Below are positions 16,380-25,873 of a stretch of 41,245 bases of DNA, in pieces (the stretch's first letter is position 1; the number at the start of each line of letters is the position of its first letter). The position numbers were made by a program, and so were the translations under genes. Source of the DNA: CAMLOF01 sp041913045 (GTDB taxonomy: Bacteria; Pseudomonadota; Gammaproteobacteria; Burkholderiales; Burkholderiaceae_C); the NCBI GenBank assembly GCA_041913045.1, contig JAYSGB010000037.1, positions 1 to 41,245 on the forward strand. The letters run 5' to 3'. The notes beneath the pieces were generated by a model. That model was not told the DNA's origin and searched no databases. It saw only the letters and a list, made by a program, of their open reading frames with translations.

Positions 16380-17156
16380 ATGCCCCGTTTTGCGGCCAAC
16401 CTGACCATGCTTTTCACGGAACTGCCTTTCCTGGACCGCTTTGACGCTGCGGCGCGTGCGGGCTTCCAGGCGGTGGAATTCCTGTTCCCCTATGCCTTTG
16501 AGGCGAATGACATCAAGGCCCGGCTCGATGCCAACGGCTTGCAGCTGGTGCTTCACAACCTGCCCGCTGGTGACTGGGACGCAGGCGAGCGCGGCATTGC
16601 CTGCCACCCGGACCGCGTGGAGGAGTTCCGCGCGGGCGTGGAGCGTGCCATTGCCTACGCGCAGACGCTGGGGGTGAGGCAGCTCAACTGCCTGGTGGGC
16701 AAGGCCCCGGCCGGGGTGCCCGACAGCGTGCTGCGCGAGACCCTGGTGGCCAACCTGCGCCACGCCGCATCGCGCCTCAAGGCCGCCGGATTGCGCTTGC
16801 TGGTGGAGCCCATCAACAACTACGACATTCCCGGCTTCTACCTGAGCCGCACGCAACAGGCGCTGGACCTGCTGGACGAGGTGGGCGCCGACAACGCCTT
16901 TGTGCAGTACGACATCTACCACGCCCAGCGCACCGAAGGCGAGCTGGCGGCCACGCTGCAAAAGCACCTGGCACGCATTGGCCACGTGCAACTGGCCGAC
17001 AACCCGGGGCGCAACGAGCCGGGCACGGGCGAGATCAACTACGCCTTCCTGTTCCGCCACCTGGACCGCATTGGTTACGACGGCTGGGTGGGCTGCGAAT
17101 ACAAGCCCGCCAGCACTACCGAGGCTGGGCTGGGCTGGCTCAAGGCTCTGGCCTGA
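16380..17156 (+). CDS. hyi: Hydroxypyruvate isomerase
   Basis: Isomerises hydroxypyruvate and tartronate semialdehyde, feeding the reductase that follows. The 258 residues have the xylose-isomerase-like TIM-barrel pattern: AANLTMLFTELPFLDRF at the start, QAVEFLFPY, LLVEPINNYDIPGF (the catalytic glutamate strand), YDIYHAQRTEG and GWVGCEYKP. The ATG at 16380 follows AAGGAGA at 16367-16373; an ATG 24 bases earlier lacks a site. It lies 36 bases after gcl, the same order as in the E. coli glyoxylate genes. Confidence 0.95.
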   Translation: MPRFAANLTMLFTELPFLDRFDAAARAGFQAVEFLFPYAFEANDIKARLDANGLQLVLHNLPAGDWDAGERGIACHPDRVEEFRAGVERAIAYAQTLGVRQLNCLVGKAPAGVPDSVLRETLVANLRHAASRLKAAGLRLLVEPINNYDIPGFYLSRTQQALDLLDEVGADNAFVQYDIYHAQRTEGELAATLQKHLARIGHVQLADNPGRNEPGTGEINYAFLFRHLDRIGYDGWVGCEYKPASTTEAGLGWLKALA

Positions 17157-17204
17157 GCACCTTCCTCGACATTGCACCAGCACATTCACAACAAGGAGAA
17201 ACAC

Positions 17205-18110
17205 ATGACCACACAACCCCTGAAGATCGGTTTCATCGGCCTCGGCATCATGGGCACACCCATGGCGGGCCACCTCATGAAGGCAGGGCACCAGCTTTTC
17301 GTCTATACCCACGGCAAGGTGCCTGCCGAGATCGCCGAAAGCCCAGCCACCCAATGCCTGAACGCGCGCGGCGTGGCGGAGCGGGCCGACATCATCATCA
17401 CCATGGTGCCCGACACGCCCGACGTGGCAGAGGCACTCTTCGGTGAGGAAGGCGTGGCCAAGGGGCTGACCCCGGGCAAGACGGTGGTGGACATGTCCTC
17501 CATCTCGCCGGTGGAAACCAAGGTGTTCGCACAGAAGATCGAGGCCCTGGGCTGCGACTACCTGGATGCGCCGGTGTCTGGTGGCGACGTGGGTGCGCGC
17601 AACGCCACGCTGTCCATCATGGTCGGCGGCAAGCCGGAGGTGTTTGAGCGCGTGAAGCCGGTGTTCGAGGTGATGGGCAAGAACATCACCCTGGTGGGCG
17701 GCAATGGCGACGGCCAGACCTGCAAGGTGGCCAACCAGATCGTGGTGGCGCTGACCATCAATGCCGTGGCCGAAGGCCTGCTGTTCGCGGCGCGTGCCGG
17801 GGCCGATGCCGCCAAGGTGCGCCAGGCGCTGATGGGCGGACTGGCCACGTCACGCATTCTGGAGGTGCATGGCGAACGCATGATCAAGCGCACTTTCGAC
17901 CCCGGCTTCCGCATTGCGTTGCACCAGAAGGACCTGAACCTGGCGCTGAGCGCGGCCAAGTCGCTTGGGCTGGCTCTGCCTGCCACGTCGAATGCCCAGC
18001 AGCTCTTCAGTGCCTGTGTGTCGCACGGCGGCTCGGCCTGGGACCATTCGGGTATCGTGCGTGCGTTGGAGAAACTCAACAACTTCGAGATCGGCCAGAG
18101 CGCTGGCTGA
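17205..18110 (+). CDS. glxR: 2-hydroxy-3-oxopropionate reductase (tartronate semialdehyde reductase)
   Basis: NAD(P)H-dependent reduction of tartronate semialdehyde to D-glycerate. The 301 residues start with a Rossmann motif (KIGFIGLGIMGTPMAGHL). The substrate-binding signature DAPVSGGDVGARNATL, the catalytic-lysine helix (CKVANQIVVALTINAVAEG) and FRIALHQKDLNLAL are all present, as expected for the beta-hydroxyacid dehydrogenase family. The ATG at 17205 follows AAGGAGAA; an upstream ATG at 17172 lies in the intergenic part and adds only a non-conserved leader. It is third in the operon. Confidence 0.96.
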   Translation: MTTQPLKIGFIGLGIMGTPMAGHLMKAGHQLFVYTHGKVPAEIAESPATQCLNARGVAERADIIITMVPDTPDVAEALFGEEGVAKGLTPGKTVVDMSSISPVETKVFAQKIEALGCDYLDAPVSGGDVGARNATLSIMVGGKPEVFERVKPVFEVMGKNITLVGGNGDGQTCKVANQIVVALTINAVAEGLLFAARAGADAAKVRQALMGGLATSRILEVHGERMIKRTFDPGFRIALHQKDLNLALSAAKSLGLALPATSNAQQLFSACVSHGGSAWDHSGIVRALEKLNNFEIGQSAG

Positions 18111-18140
18111 CGCAACCCGTTCACCACCAAGAGCCCGACG

Positions 18141-19438
<1,298 letters not shown>

Positions 19439-19442
<4 letters not shown>

Positions 19443-20866
19443 CCCTGCGTCGAACGCGGCGAGCCAAGATCGTCGCCACCCTGGGGCCGGCCAGCGCCGA
19501 CCGCGAGACCATCCGTGAACTCTTTTTGGCGGGCGTGGACGTGTTCCGGCTGAACTTCAGCCACGGCAGCCATGCCGACCACGCCGCGCGCTTTGCCATC
19601 CTGCGCGAACTGGAGGCCGAGACTGGCCGCCCCATCGGCATTCTGGCCGACCTGCAGGGGCCCAAGCTGCGCGTGGGCACCTTTGCCGACGGCCCGGTGC
19701 AACTGGTGCCTGGCGAGCCCTTCCGGCTCGACCTGGACCCCGCGCCCGGCAACGCGCAGCGGGTGAACCTGCCCCACCCCGAGATCTTTGCCGCGCTGGT
19801 GCCGGGCGCCGAGCTGCTGCTGGACGACGGCAAACTGCGCCTCGTGGTGCAGCGCTGCGATGCGAGCAGCGCCGACACCCTCGTGGCCGTGGGCGGGCGT
19901 CTGTCGGAACGCAAGGGCGTGAACGTGCCCGGTGTGGTGCTGCCGATCTCGGCGCTCACACCCAAGGACCGCCGCGACCTGGATGCCGCGCTCGAACTGG
20001 GCGCCGACTGGATCGCCTTGTCCTTCGTGCAGCGGCCCGAGGACGTGGCCGAGGCCCGTGCCCTCATCGGTGCACGTGCGGGCATCGTGGCCAAGCTGGA
20101 AAAGCCTTCAGCCATCGACCGGCTGGACGAGGTGGTGGCCGAGGCCGACGCCGTGATGGTGGCGCGTGGTGACCTGGGGGTGGAACTGCCCGCCGAGCGT
20201 GTGCCTGCCATCCAGAAGCGCATCGTGCGCGCCTGCCGCAAGGCGGGCAAGCCGGTGATCGTGGCCACGCAAATGCTGGAATCCATGATCGAAAGCCCGG
20301 TGCCCACGCGCGCCGAGGCGTCTGACGTGGCCACCGCCATCTACGACGGTGCCGATGCCGTGATGCTGTCTGCCGAGTCTGCGGCGGGCAAGCACCCGGT
20401 GGCGGCTGTGGCCATGATGAACCGCATCATTGAAGGCACCGAGTCCGACCCCTTGTACCGCCAGTTGATCGAGGCTTCGCACACGTCGCCCGTGCCGGGC
20501 GAGGCGGGTGTGGCCGACGCCGTGTGCTGCGCCATGCGCCGCGCGTCTGCCTTGCTGCGGGCGTCGGCCATTGTGTGCCACACCAGTTCGGGCCAGACCA
20601 GCCTGCGCGCCGCGCGCGAACGGCCCGACGCACCCGTGCTGAGCCTGACGCCCAGCCGTGCTGCTGCGCGCCGCCTGGCGCTGGCCTGGGGCGTGCATTC
20701 CGTGCACGTGCAGGGGGCTCAGGACGGCCGCGAGATGACCACGCAGGCCTGCAGCGTGGCCCGCGAAACCGGCTTTGCCCAGCCGGGCGAAACCATCGTG
20801 ATGATCGCGGGCATGCCCTTTGGCGAGAGCGGCACCACCAACCTGATGCGCATCGCCACGGTATGA
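19439..20866 (+). CDS. pyk: Pyruvate kinase
   Basis: Converts phosphoenolpyruvate and ADP to pyruvate and ATP. The 475 residues contain KIVATLGPAS, VFRLNFSHGSH, GILADLQGPKLRVG, the catalytic-lysine segment AKLEKPSAI, the signature MVARGDLGVELP, and ATQMLESMIESPVPTRAE with the C-terminal domain after it. The start is the ATG of the overlap with glycerate kinase (19439-19442); the frame stays open upstream only as a shadow of that gene. Its place in a glyoxylate operon suggests a dedicated isozyme for glycerate-derived carbon. It ends one base before the converging channel gene, with no terminator between. Confidence 0.97.
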
Positions 20867-20867
20867 C

Positions 20868-21383
20868 TCAGGCTGCTGGCTGCATCAACAGCCAGTAGCC
20901 GGGCAGCCACCCAGTAAACACACCTTGCGCCATGGCCGTCCAGGCCACGCGGCGCTTCCAGGGCTTTTGCAGCACCAGTTGCGCGAAGTAAAGCAACCAC
21001 AGCACCGCCCACGCGGCCCAAGACGCCGCCTGCCACCAGCCCCAGGCGTCCTGGGCGCTCCAAAGCAGTTCGGTGGCCACAGCGCCCGCGGTGAGCGCCA
21101 CGAACAGGCTGAACCAGCCCAGGCCACGGCCGTCGTTGCCGAGCAAGCGGTTCCACGCCACCCAAAGGTAGGTGAAAGAGAACAGCAGCGAGAGCGTGGC
21201 CTCGCGCACGGTGAGCAGGTTAGCCCCATCTCCAAACGCATACTCGTGGGCCACCCGCAGGCTGAGCAGGCCGACCAGCAGGTTGATCACCAGGATTTCA
21301 CGGTCGCCAATGCGCCCCAGCATCCAAAGGCCGTTGAGGATGAGCACGGCGCCCACATAAAACAGGACCAGTCCAGACAGCAT
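20868..21383 (-). CDS. UreI/AmiS-type urea or amide channel
   Basis: A 171-residue polytopic membrane protein with about six helices. The start, GLVLFYVGAVLILNGLWMLGRIGDREILVINL, is the typical opening of the AmiS/UreI family, and GWLPGYWLL closes the last helix. The family conducts urea or short amides across the inner membrane. At the end of a urate and ureide operon it is best read as a urea channel, for uptake or for release of urea formed at ureidoglycolate cleavage. It follows the tautomerase with a 6-base gap and is last of the leftward set. Confidence 0.85.
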   Translation of the reverse strand: MLSGLVLFYVGAVLILNGLWMLGRIGDREILVINLLVGLLSLRVAHEYAFGDGANLLTVREATLSLLFSFTYLWVAWNRLLGNDGRGLGWFSLFVALTAGAVATELLWSAQDAWGWWQAASWAAWAVLWLLYFAQLVLQKPWKRRVAWTAMAQGVFTGWLPGYWLLMQPAA

Positions 21384-21389
21384 GGCCGC

Positions 21390-21596
21390 TCAATTCGCAG
21401 GTGGCGCAGGCGCCTTGTCGCTCCAGAGCTGGCCGCCAGTGGACCAGTCGTGCCGCTCAATGTCGAAGAAGAGGATGTCCACCCCGTCGGGCGAACCGCC
21501 GAGCACGCGCACGCAGGCGTCGGTCAATGCTTTGGCCAGTTCGGCCTTTTGCTGTGGCGTGCGCCCTTTGAACAATTCGACGCGAAGGGTGGGCAT
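21390..21596 (-). CDS. 4-oxalocrotonate tautomerase-family protein
   Basis: A 68-residue protein starting MPTLRVELFKGRTPQQKAELAKALTDA. After methionine removal Pro1 is the catalytic base of the family, and the small single-domain length is typical. The start at 21596 is set by that proline; an in-frame extension upstream runs through a T10 tract and has no family character. The C-terminal half (VDILFFDIERHDWSTGGQLWSD) is like the family strand bearing the second catalytic region. The substrate is unknown; a keto-enol step on a ureide or aldolase product is possible. GGAG lies 9 bases before the start. Confidence 0.82.
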   Translation of the reverse strand: MPTLRVELFKGRTPQQKAELAKALTDACVRVLGGSPDGVDILFFDIERHDWSTGGQLWSDKAPAPPAN

Positions 21597-21611
21597 GGCA
21601 GGTACTCCAGT

Positions 21612-21621
21612 AAAAAAAAAA
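21612..21621. repeat. Homopolymer tract of ten A (T on the coding strand)
   Basis: The only run of this length that I noticed in an otherwise GC-rich window. It sits in the 29-base gap between the class II aldolase stop and the tautomerase start, just upstream of the tautomerase ribosome-binding site. Slippage could change spacing but not a reading frame. Confidence 0.8.
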
Positions 21622-21625
21622 GTTC

Positions 21626-22363
21626 TCAAAGGTCAAAGCCCGGCGAAAGCCGGTGGGCGCGGCGCAGCAGGGCGGGCCATTCCAGGTCGCCATCGCGTTC
21701 GCTGCCGTCGCCCAGCCATTGCCGCAGCGTGCGTTCGGCCAGCTCCGGTGCGGCAACCAATATGGGTGCCCCGGCGGCCATGGCACGCAGTTGGGCCTGT
21801 GCGGCCCGGTCCAGAATGTGCATCAGCATGAACGCCTCGGCCACAGTGCGGCCTACGGTGAGCACACCGTGGTTGTCCAGGATGAGGCCGTCCAGCGCGC
21901 CCAGGTTGGCCACCAGCCTGCGTTGCTCGTCTGCGCCCAGGGCCAGGCCTTCGTAGGGGTGGCGGCCCAGGCGGCCGTGCAAGCGCATGGCCCACTGGGA
22001 GCAGGGCAGCAGACCCTCTGGCCGCATGGACAGCGCCACGCCCCAGGGGCTGTGCAGGTGGATCACGCATTCCACCTCGGGGCGTGCTGCGTGCACCGCG
22101 CCGTGGATGGTGAAGCCCGTCGGGTTCACCGGTCGGGCGCTACCGTCCACGGCCCGGCCTTGCAGGTCCACCTTCACCAGGCTGGAGGCTGTCACCTCGT
22201 CAAACCCCAGGCCGAATTCGTTGATGAGGTACACCCCCGGCTCACCGGGCACGGCTGCCGAGAGGTGGGTGTAGATCGTGTCGTCCCAGCCCGCCAGGGC
22301 GGCAAGCCGGAAAGCGGCGGCGAGGTCCTTGCGGACCTCGCCTTCAGTGCGGAGTGGGCGCAT
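21626..22363 (-). CDS. Class II aldolase/adducin-family protein
   Basis: A 245-residue member of the zinc-dependent class II aldolase/adducin fold. The metal-binding histidine pair is in VECVIHLHSPWG and a third is in LDNHGVLTVG; THLSAAVPGEP and FGLGFDEVTASSLVKVD are the typical N-terminal blocks. The start at 22363 (MRPLRTEGEV) lies 10 bases after the permease stop. A perfect hairpin, CGAGGTCC-TTGC-GGACCTCG (22321-22340), lies in the first codons. Homologues of this type occur in purine and glyoxylate operons, but the substrate is not established. It might act on an ureide side product; that is inference. Confidence 0.85.
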   Translation of the reverse strand: MRPLRTEGEVRKDLAAAFRLAALAGWDDTIYTHLSAAVPGEPGVYLINEFGLGFDEVTASSLVKVDLQGRAVDGSARPVNPTGFTIHGAVHAARPEVECVIHLHSPWGVALSMRPEGLLPCSQWAMRLHGRLGRHPYEGLALGADEQRRLVANLGALDGLILDNHGVLTVGRTVAEAFMLMHILDRAAQAQLRAMAAGAPILVAAPELAERTLRQWLGDGSERDGDLEWPALLRRAHRLSPGFDL

Positions 22364-22373
22364 GGCCTGCTGG

Positions 22374-23852
22374 TCAGTGTGCCTCGGCGGTCTTGGCCGC
22401 TTCAATGGCGCCTTCGGTGTCCTCGCGGGCGCCGTTGAAGAACAGGTTCAGCACCACCGCCGACACTGCCGTCAGCAGAATGCCGCTTTCCAGCAGCGGG
22501 TGCAGGCCGTGGGCCATCTGCTGCGTCCAGCGCGGGGCCACCAGCGGGATCAGGCCGAAGCCGATGGACAGCGCCACGATATACAGGTTGTTGCGGTTGC
22601 CCCGGTAGTCCACGTTGGCCAGGATGCGGATGCCGGTGGCCGCCACCATGCCGAACATCACCAGCCCGGCACCGCCCAGCACGAAGGTGGGAATGGATTC
22701 CACGAAGGCCGCCATCTTGGGCAGCATGCCCAGCACGATCATGATGACGCCGCCCGCCACGCACACCCAGCGGCTGCGCACGCCGGTCACGCCCACCAGA
22801 CCCACGTTCTGCGAGAAGCTGGTGTACGGGAAGGTGTTGAAAATGCCGCCAATGAGCGTGCCCAGGCCGTCGGTGCGCAGGCCTGCGGCCAGCTCCGGTT
22901 GGGTGATGCGCTTTTGCGTGATGTCGCTCAGCGCCAGGAACATGCCGGTCGATTCGATCATCACCACGATCATCACCAGCGTCATGGTCAGGATCATCAC
23001 GATGTCGAACGTGGGCATGCCAAAGGCGAAGGGCGTGACCACGTCAAACCAGTGCGCCTTGCCCACCTTGTCGAAGTTCATCTTGCCCATGCCCACCGCA
23101 ATCACGCAGCCCACCACAATGCCCAGCAGCACCGAGATGTTGGCCACGAAGCCCCGCGTGTACTTCACCAGCAGCAGGATGAACGCCAGTACCACCGCCG
23201 CAATGGCCAGGTTGTCCAGCGAGCCATAGGCCGGGTTGTCCACCATGGGAATGGGGCCGGGCAGCTTGGTCAGCTCGGCGCCCGACTGTGCGGCGGCGGC
23301 CTTGGCACCGTCCACCATGGCCACCAGCTTGGGCACGTCCACGCTCTGGGCCATCGGGGGCGGGCCGCCCAGGGCCCAGCCCACGCCCACGCGCATCAGG
23401 CTGATGCCGATGATGGCGATGATGGTGCCGGTGACCACGGGCGGGAAGAACCGAAGCAGCTTGCTCACCATGGGGGCGATGATCATTGAGATGATGCCCG
23501 CACCGATGATCGCGCCGAAGATGGCGCGCGCGCCGTCCACGCCGGGCATGGCGTTGGCAAAGGCCACCATCGGCCCCACGGCCGCGAAGGTCACGCCCAT
23601 CATCACCGGCAGCTTGATGCCGAAGTAGCGCGTCACGCCCAGGCTCTGGATCAGCGTGACCAAGCCGCAGCAGAAGAGGTCGGCGGAAATGAGCAGGGCA
23701 ACCTGCTCGGGGCTCAGCTTGAGCGCGCGGCCGATGATGAGCGGCACGGCCACTGCGCCTGCGTACATCACCAGCACGTGTTGCAGGCCCAGCGCAGCCA
23801 GGCGGCCAGCGGGCAGTTTCTCATCCACGGGGTGGACTGTGGTCTCACTCAT
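22374..23852 (-). CDS. NCS2-family xanthine/urate permease
   Basis: A 492-residue nucleobase:cation symporter-2 (NAT family) with 12 to 14 membrane helices. The opening LGLQHVLVMYAGAVAVPLIIG and the signature QNVGLVGVTGVRSR (of the [QEP]-N-x-G-x4-T type) are both clear, as is MIESTGMFLALSDITQKR. These are conserved in XanQ, PbuX and urate transporters. With PuuD directly upstream, urate is the likely substrate, with xanthine second. The ATG at 23852 follows CTGGAGAC; an earlier ATG at 23894 would add 14 non-conserved residues. It lies 114 bases after puuD, with a hairpin in the leader. Confidence 0.93.
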   Translation of the reverse strand: MSETTVHPVDEKLPAGRLAALGLQHVLVMYAGAVAVPLIIGRALKLSPEQVALLISADLFCCGLVTLIQSLGVTRYFGIKLPVMMGVTFAAVGPMVAFANAMPGVDGARAIFGAIIGAGIISMIIAPMVSKLLRFFPPVVTGTIIAIIGISLMRVGVGWALGGPPPMAQSVDVPKLVAMVDGAKAAAAQSGAELTKLPGPIPMVDNPAYGSLDNLAIAAVVLAFILLLVKYTRGFVANISVLLGIVVGCVIAVGMGKMNFDKVGKAHWFDVVTPFAFGMPTFDIVMILTMTLVMIVVMIESTGMFLALSDITQKRITQPELAAGLRTDGLGTLIGGIFNTFPYTSFSQNVGLVGVTGVRSRWVCVAGGVIMIVLGMLPKMAAFVESIPTFVLGGAGLVMFGMVAATGIRILANVDYRGNRNNLYIVALSIGFGLIPLVAPRWTQQMAHGLHPLLESGILLTAVSAVVLNLFFNGAREDTEGAIEAAKTAEAH

Positions 23853-23896
23853 GGTTGTCTCCAGGGTTTTTTTGTGGTTGAAGTGGTCCACCACAG

Positions 23897-23941
23897 GCGC
23901 AGCCCACCTCTTCGCCCTGATTTCTTTCGGGCGGGCTGCGC
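23897..23941 (-). promoter_or_regulatory. Asymmetric hairpin in the permease leader, possible riboswitch or processing element
   Basis: In the minus-strand RNA a 9-bp stem GCGCAGCCC/GGGCTGCGC (23941-23933 with 23905-23897) encloses a second 4-bp stem GCCC/GGGC (23932-23929 with 23917-23914). Between the two stems lie 8 unpaired bases on the 3' side only (GAAGAGGT); the terminal loop is 11 bases. It ends 44 bases before the permease start and has no T-tract. A small two-stem element with an asymmetric internal loop before a purine permease deserves comparison with known xanthine-sensing RNAs. I cannot confirm a match. Confidence 0.4.
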
Positions 23942-23966
23942 TTGGGTGGAGGGGGAAGCCTGGCGG

Positions 23967-25178
23967 TCAGTTGACCGTTGCTCCCTGATCGAACCAGCGT
24001 TTGATCAGGGCACGCTCGTCTTCGGTGATCTGCGTGGCGTTGTTCAGCGGCATCAGCTTGAGCACCGACGCCTGCTGGTAGACGGCCTGAGCGTGTTGCT
24101 TGACCAGCTCAGGGGTGTGCAGGGCAATGCCCTTGCTTTGCAGTGCCGCGTTGTGGCACATGCTGCAGCGTTGCTCGATGACGCCCTGCACCTGCGCAAA
24201 GGTGACGGGCTGGCTGGCGGCGGCCTTGGCTTCGGCGCTAGGGGCTGCGGGGGCCAGCCACACTGCCAGGCCCACCAGCACCAGGGTGCCCGCCACGGCA
24301 TGTTCCCACGGCGTGCGCTGGCCCAGCACATGGGCCTTGTGGCGTGCCACGAAGCTGTGGCGGATGAGGGCGCCCGCCAGCATCAGCAGCACCAGCACTA
24401 GCCAGTTGTTGGGGCCCTGGTACAGCCAGCCGTAATGGTTGGACAGCATGGCAATCAGCACCGGCAGGGTGAAGTAGGTGTTGTGCACGCTGCGTTGCTT
24501 GCCGCGTTTGCCATGGATGGCGTCGGGCGTTTCACCGGCGCGCAGCGATGCCACCACCTTGCGCTGGCCGGGAATGATCCAGAAGAACACGTTGGCGCTC
24601 ATGGCCGTGGCGATCATGGCGCCCACCAGCAGGAAGGCGGCACGGCCCGCAAACAGCTGGCACGCCAACCACGAGGCGAACACGATGAACACGAACACCA
24701 GCACGCCCACCACCAGGTCGCCGTTCTTGCGTTGCCCCAGGGTGCGGCAGATCACGTCGTAGATCAGCCAGAACGCCACCAGAAAGCCCAGCGCCGTGGA
24801 AATGGCAGCGGCGGGCGTCCAGTCGAACACACTCTTGTCGATGAGGAAGGTGCCCGCGTTGAACAGGTACAACGCCGTGAACAGGCCGAATCCGGTGAGC
24901 CAGGTGGAGTAGCTCTCCCAGTACGACCAGTGCAGGTTCTGGGGCAGCGGCAGCCACTTGGGCGCCACCATGTACTTGTTGGAGTGGTAGAAGCCGCCAC
25001 CGTGCACGGCCCACATCTCACCGTCCACGCCCTTGGCCTTCAGGTCGCCATGGGTGGGTGGGGACAGGCTGTTGTCCAGCATGACGAAGTAGAACGACGC
25101 GCCGATCCAGGCGACAGCCGTGATGACGTGGACCCAGCGCAGCAGCAGGTTGGCCCAGTCCAGAAGGTATGCATCCAT
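23967..25178 (-). CDS. puuD: Membrane urate hydroxylase with C-terminal cytochrome c domain
   Basis: Oxidises urate to 5-hydroxyisourate, passing electrons to the respiratory chain. The 403 residues begin with an amphipathic helix and WVHVITAVAWIGASFYFVMLD. About eight membrane segments follow. Near the C-terminus, after an Ala-rich linker, CSMCH (338-342) is a single c-type heme site, with Met376 in KLMPLN as probable sixth ligand. The heme domain implies periplasmic export of that end. The start at 25178 follows GTGAGG (25184-25189 on the minus strand) by 5 bases. That site can be sequestered by the leader; see the leader entry. Urate oxidase of the soluble type is absent. Confidence 0.93.
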   Translation of the reverse strand: MDAYLLDWANLLLRWVHVITAVAWIGASFYFVMLDNSLSPPTHGDLKAKGVDGEMWAVHGGGFYHSNKYMVAPKWLPLPQNLHWSYWESYSTWLTGFGLFTALYLFNAGTFLIDKSVFDWTPAAAISTALGFLVAFWLIYDVICRTLGQRKNGDLVVGVLVFVFIVFASWLACQLFAGRAAFLLVGAMIATAMSANVFFWIIPGQRKVVASLRAGETPDAIHGKRGKQRSVHNTYFTLPVLIAMLSNHYGWLYQGPNNWLVLVLLMLAGALIRHSFVARHKAHVLGQRTPWEHAVAGTLVLVGLAVWLAPAAPSAEAKAAASQPVTFAQVQGVIEQRCSMCHNAALQSKGIALHTPELVKQHAQAVYQQASVLKLMPLNNATQITEDERALIKRWFDQGATVN

Positions 25179-25183
25179 CGCAT

Positions 25184-25312
25184 CCTCACCAATGATGTGA
25201 GCACAGCCGGGGGCTGTGCAAACACCTCACCACTGCGGGCTCTGTGAGGAGGAAACGTCGCAACCGGTGGGGCCTTTGCAAGGGCCCCGGGTGACCGGGC
25301 GCCGCGGCGACG
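25184..25312 (-). promoter_or_regulatory. Structured puuD leader with competing pairings at the ribosome-binding site
   Basis: From 5' to 3' on the minus strand: a closing stem CGTCGC/GCGACG (25312-25307 with 25261-25256) encloses CCGGT/ACCGG and GGGGCC/GGCCCC; next comes CCTCAC (25249-25244); then GTGAGG (25230-25225), which can pair with it; then a perfect hairpin GCACAGCC-CCC-GGCTGTGC (25219-25201); and then a second GTGAGG (25189-25184), which is the puuD ribosome-binding site. CCTCAC can pair with either GTGAGG, so two exclusive states exist, with the site open or hidden. This is the architecture of a translational switch. Ligand and operation are unknown. Confidence 0.5.
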
Positions 25313-25317
25313 TGTAT

Positions 25318-25331
25318 AAAGTGTATACAAA
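25318..25331. promoter_or_regulatory. GntR-type operator upstream of puuD
   Basis: AAAGTGTATACAAA, the exact reverse complement of the site at 25829-25842. Extra half-sites flank it (GTGTATA at 25312-25318, CATACAC after it). It lies between uraH and puuD and directly before the structured leader, so it probably covers the puuD promoter. By similarity to sites of FCD-type GntR proteins it should be bound by the regulator at 25874. Confidence 0.7.
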
Positions 25332-25398
25332 CAGGCATACACTCGAATCAGGGGTTACCCTAGAGCTTAGCGGATTTCCTGCGCGGCCAGGGCGGTTT

Positions 25399-25755
25399 TC
25401 AGGAACCGCGGTAGGTCGAGTAGGCCCAGGGGCTGACCAGCAGGGGCACGTGGTAATGGCCGGCAGCGTCGGCAATGCCGAAGTCGATGGGCACCGTGTC
25501 GATGAAGGCCGGCTCGGGCAGCGCCACGCCGCGTGCGCGGAAGTACGCCGCCACCTCGAAGGTCAGGCGGTAGCGGCCGGTGGCCATGGTGCTGGCGTCG
25601 AGCAGCGGCCCGCCATCGTTGCGGCCGTCGTGGTTGAGGGTGATGCTCTTGACCGTTTCCACGCCCTGGCTGGTGACGCGTTGCAGCGTCACCTTCATGC
25701 CTGCGGCGGGGCAGCCATTCATGGTGTCCAGAACGTGGGTGCTGAGGTGGCCCAT
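25399..25755 (-). CDS. uraH: 5-hydroxyisourate hydrolase
   Basis: Transthyretin-like enzyme that hydrolyses 5-hydroxyisourate to OHCU, the second step of urate breakdown. The 118 residues begin MGHLSTHVLDTMNGCPAAGM with the active-site His, have NHDGRNDGG, and end in the family signature YRGS (115-118). The ATG at 25755 follows GGAG; a very long open frame upstream on this strand is an antisense shadow of gntR. It is divergent from gntR with a shared operator between. puuD follows it after 220 bases but has its own promoter region. Confidence 0.96.
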   Translation of the reverse strand: MGHLSTHVLDTMNGCPAAGMKVTLQRVTSQGVETVKSITLNHDGRNDGGPLLDASTMATGRYRLTFEVAAYFRARGVALPEPAFIDTVPIDFGIADAAGHYHVPLLVSPWAYSTYRGS

Positions 25756-25828
25756 GGTGTGATCTCCAGATATGGTGGGGAATAGACCGGCAGGCAAAAG
25801 GTGTTTGAAGTTTGCAGTGCCGTTTATT

Positions 25829-25842
25829 TTTGTATACACTTT
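25829..25842. promoter_or_regulatory. GntR-type operator between uraH and gntR
   Basis: TTTGTATACACTTT lies 31 bases before the gntR start and 73 bases before the uraH start, in an AT-rich gap. It is identical in reverse complement to the puuD site. This position fits autoregulation of the GntR together with control of uraH. Confidence 0.72.
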
Positions 25843-25873
25843 AGCACACACTTTGAACGCAACAAAGAGAGAC

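Noticed and set aside
14535..17354. Open frame of 939 codons on the minus strand across gcl and hyi
   Set aside because: Its sense-strand counterparts are certain enzymes; the translation is His/Gly/Val-rich with no domain.
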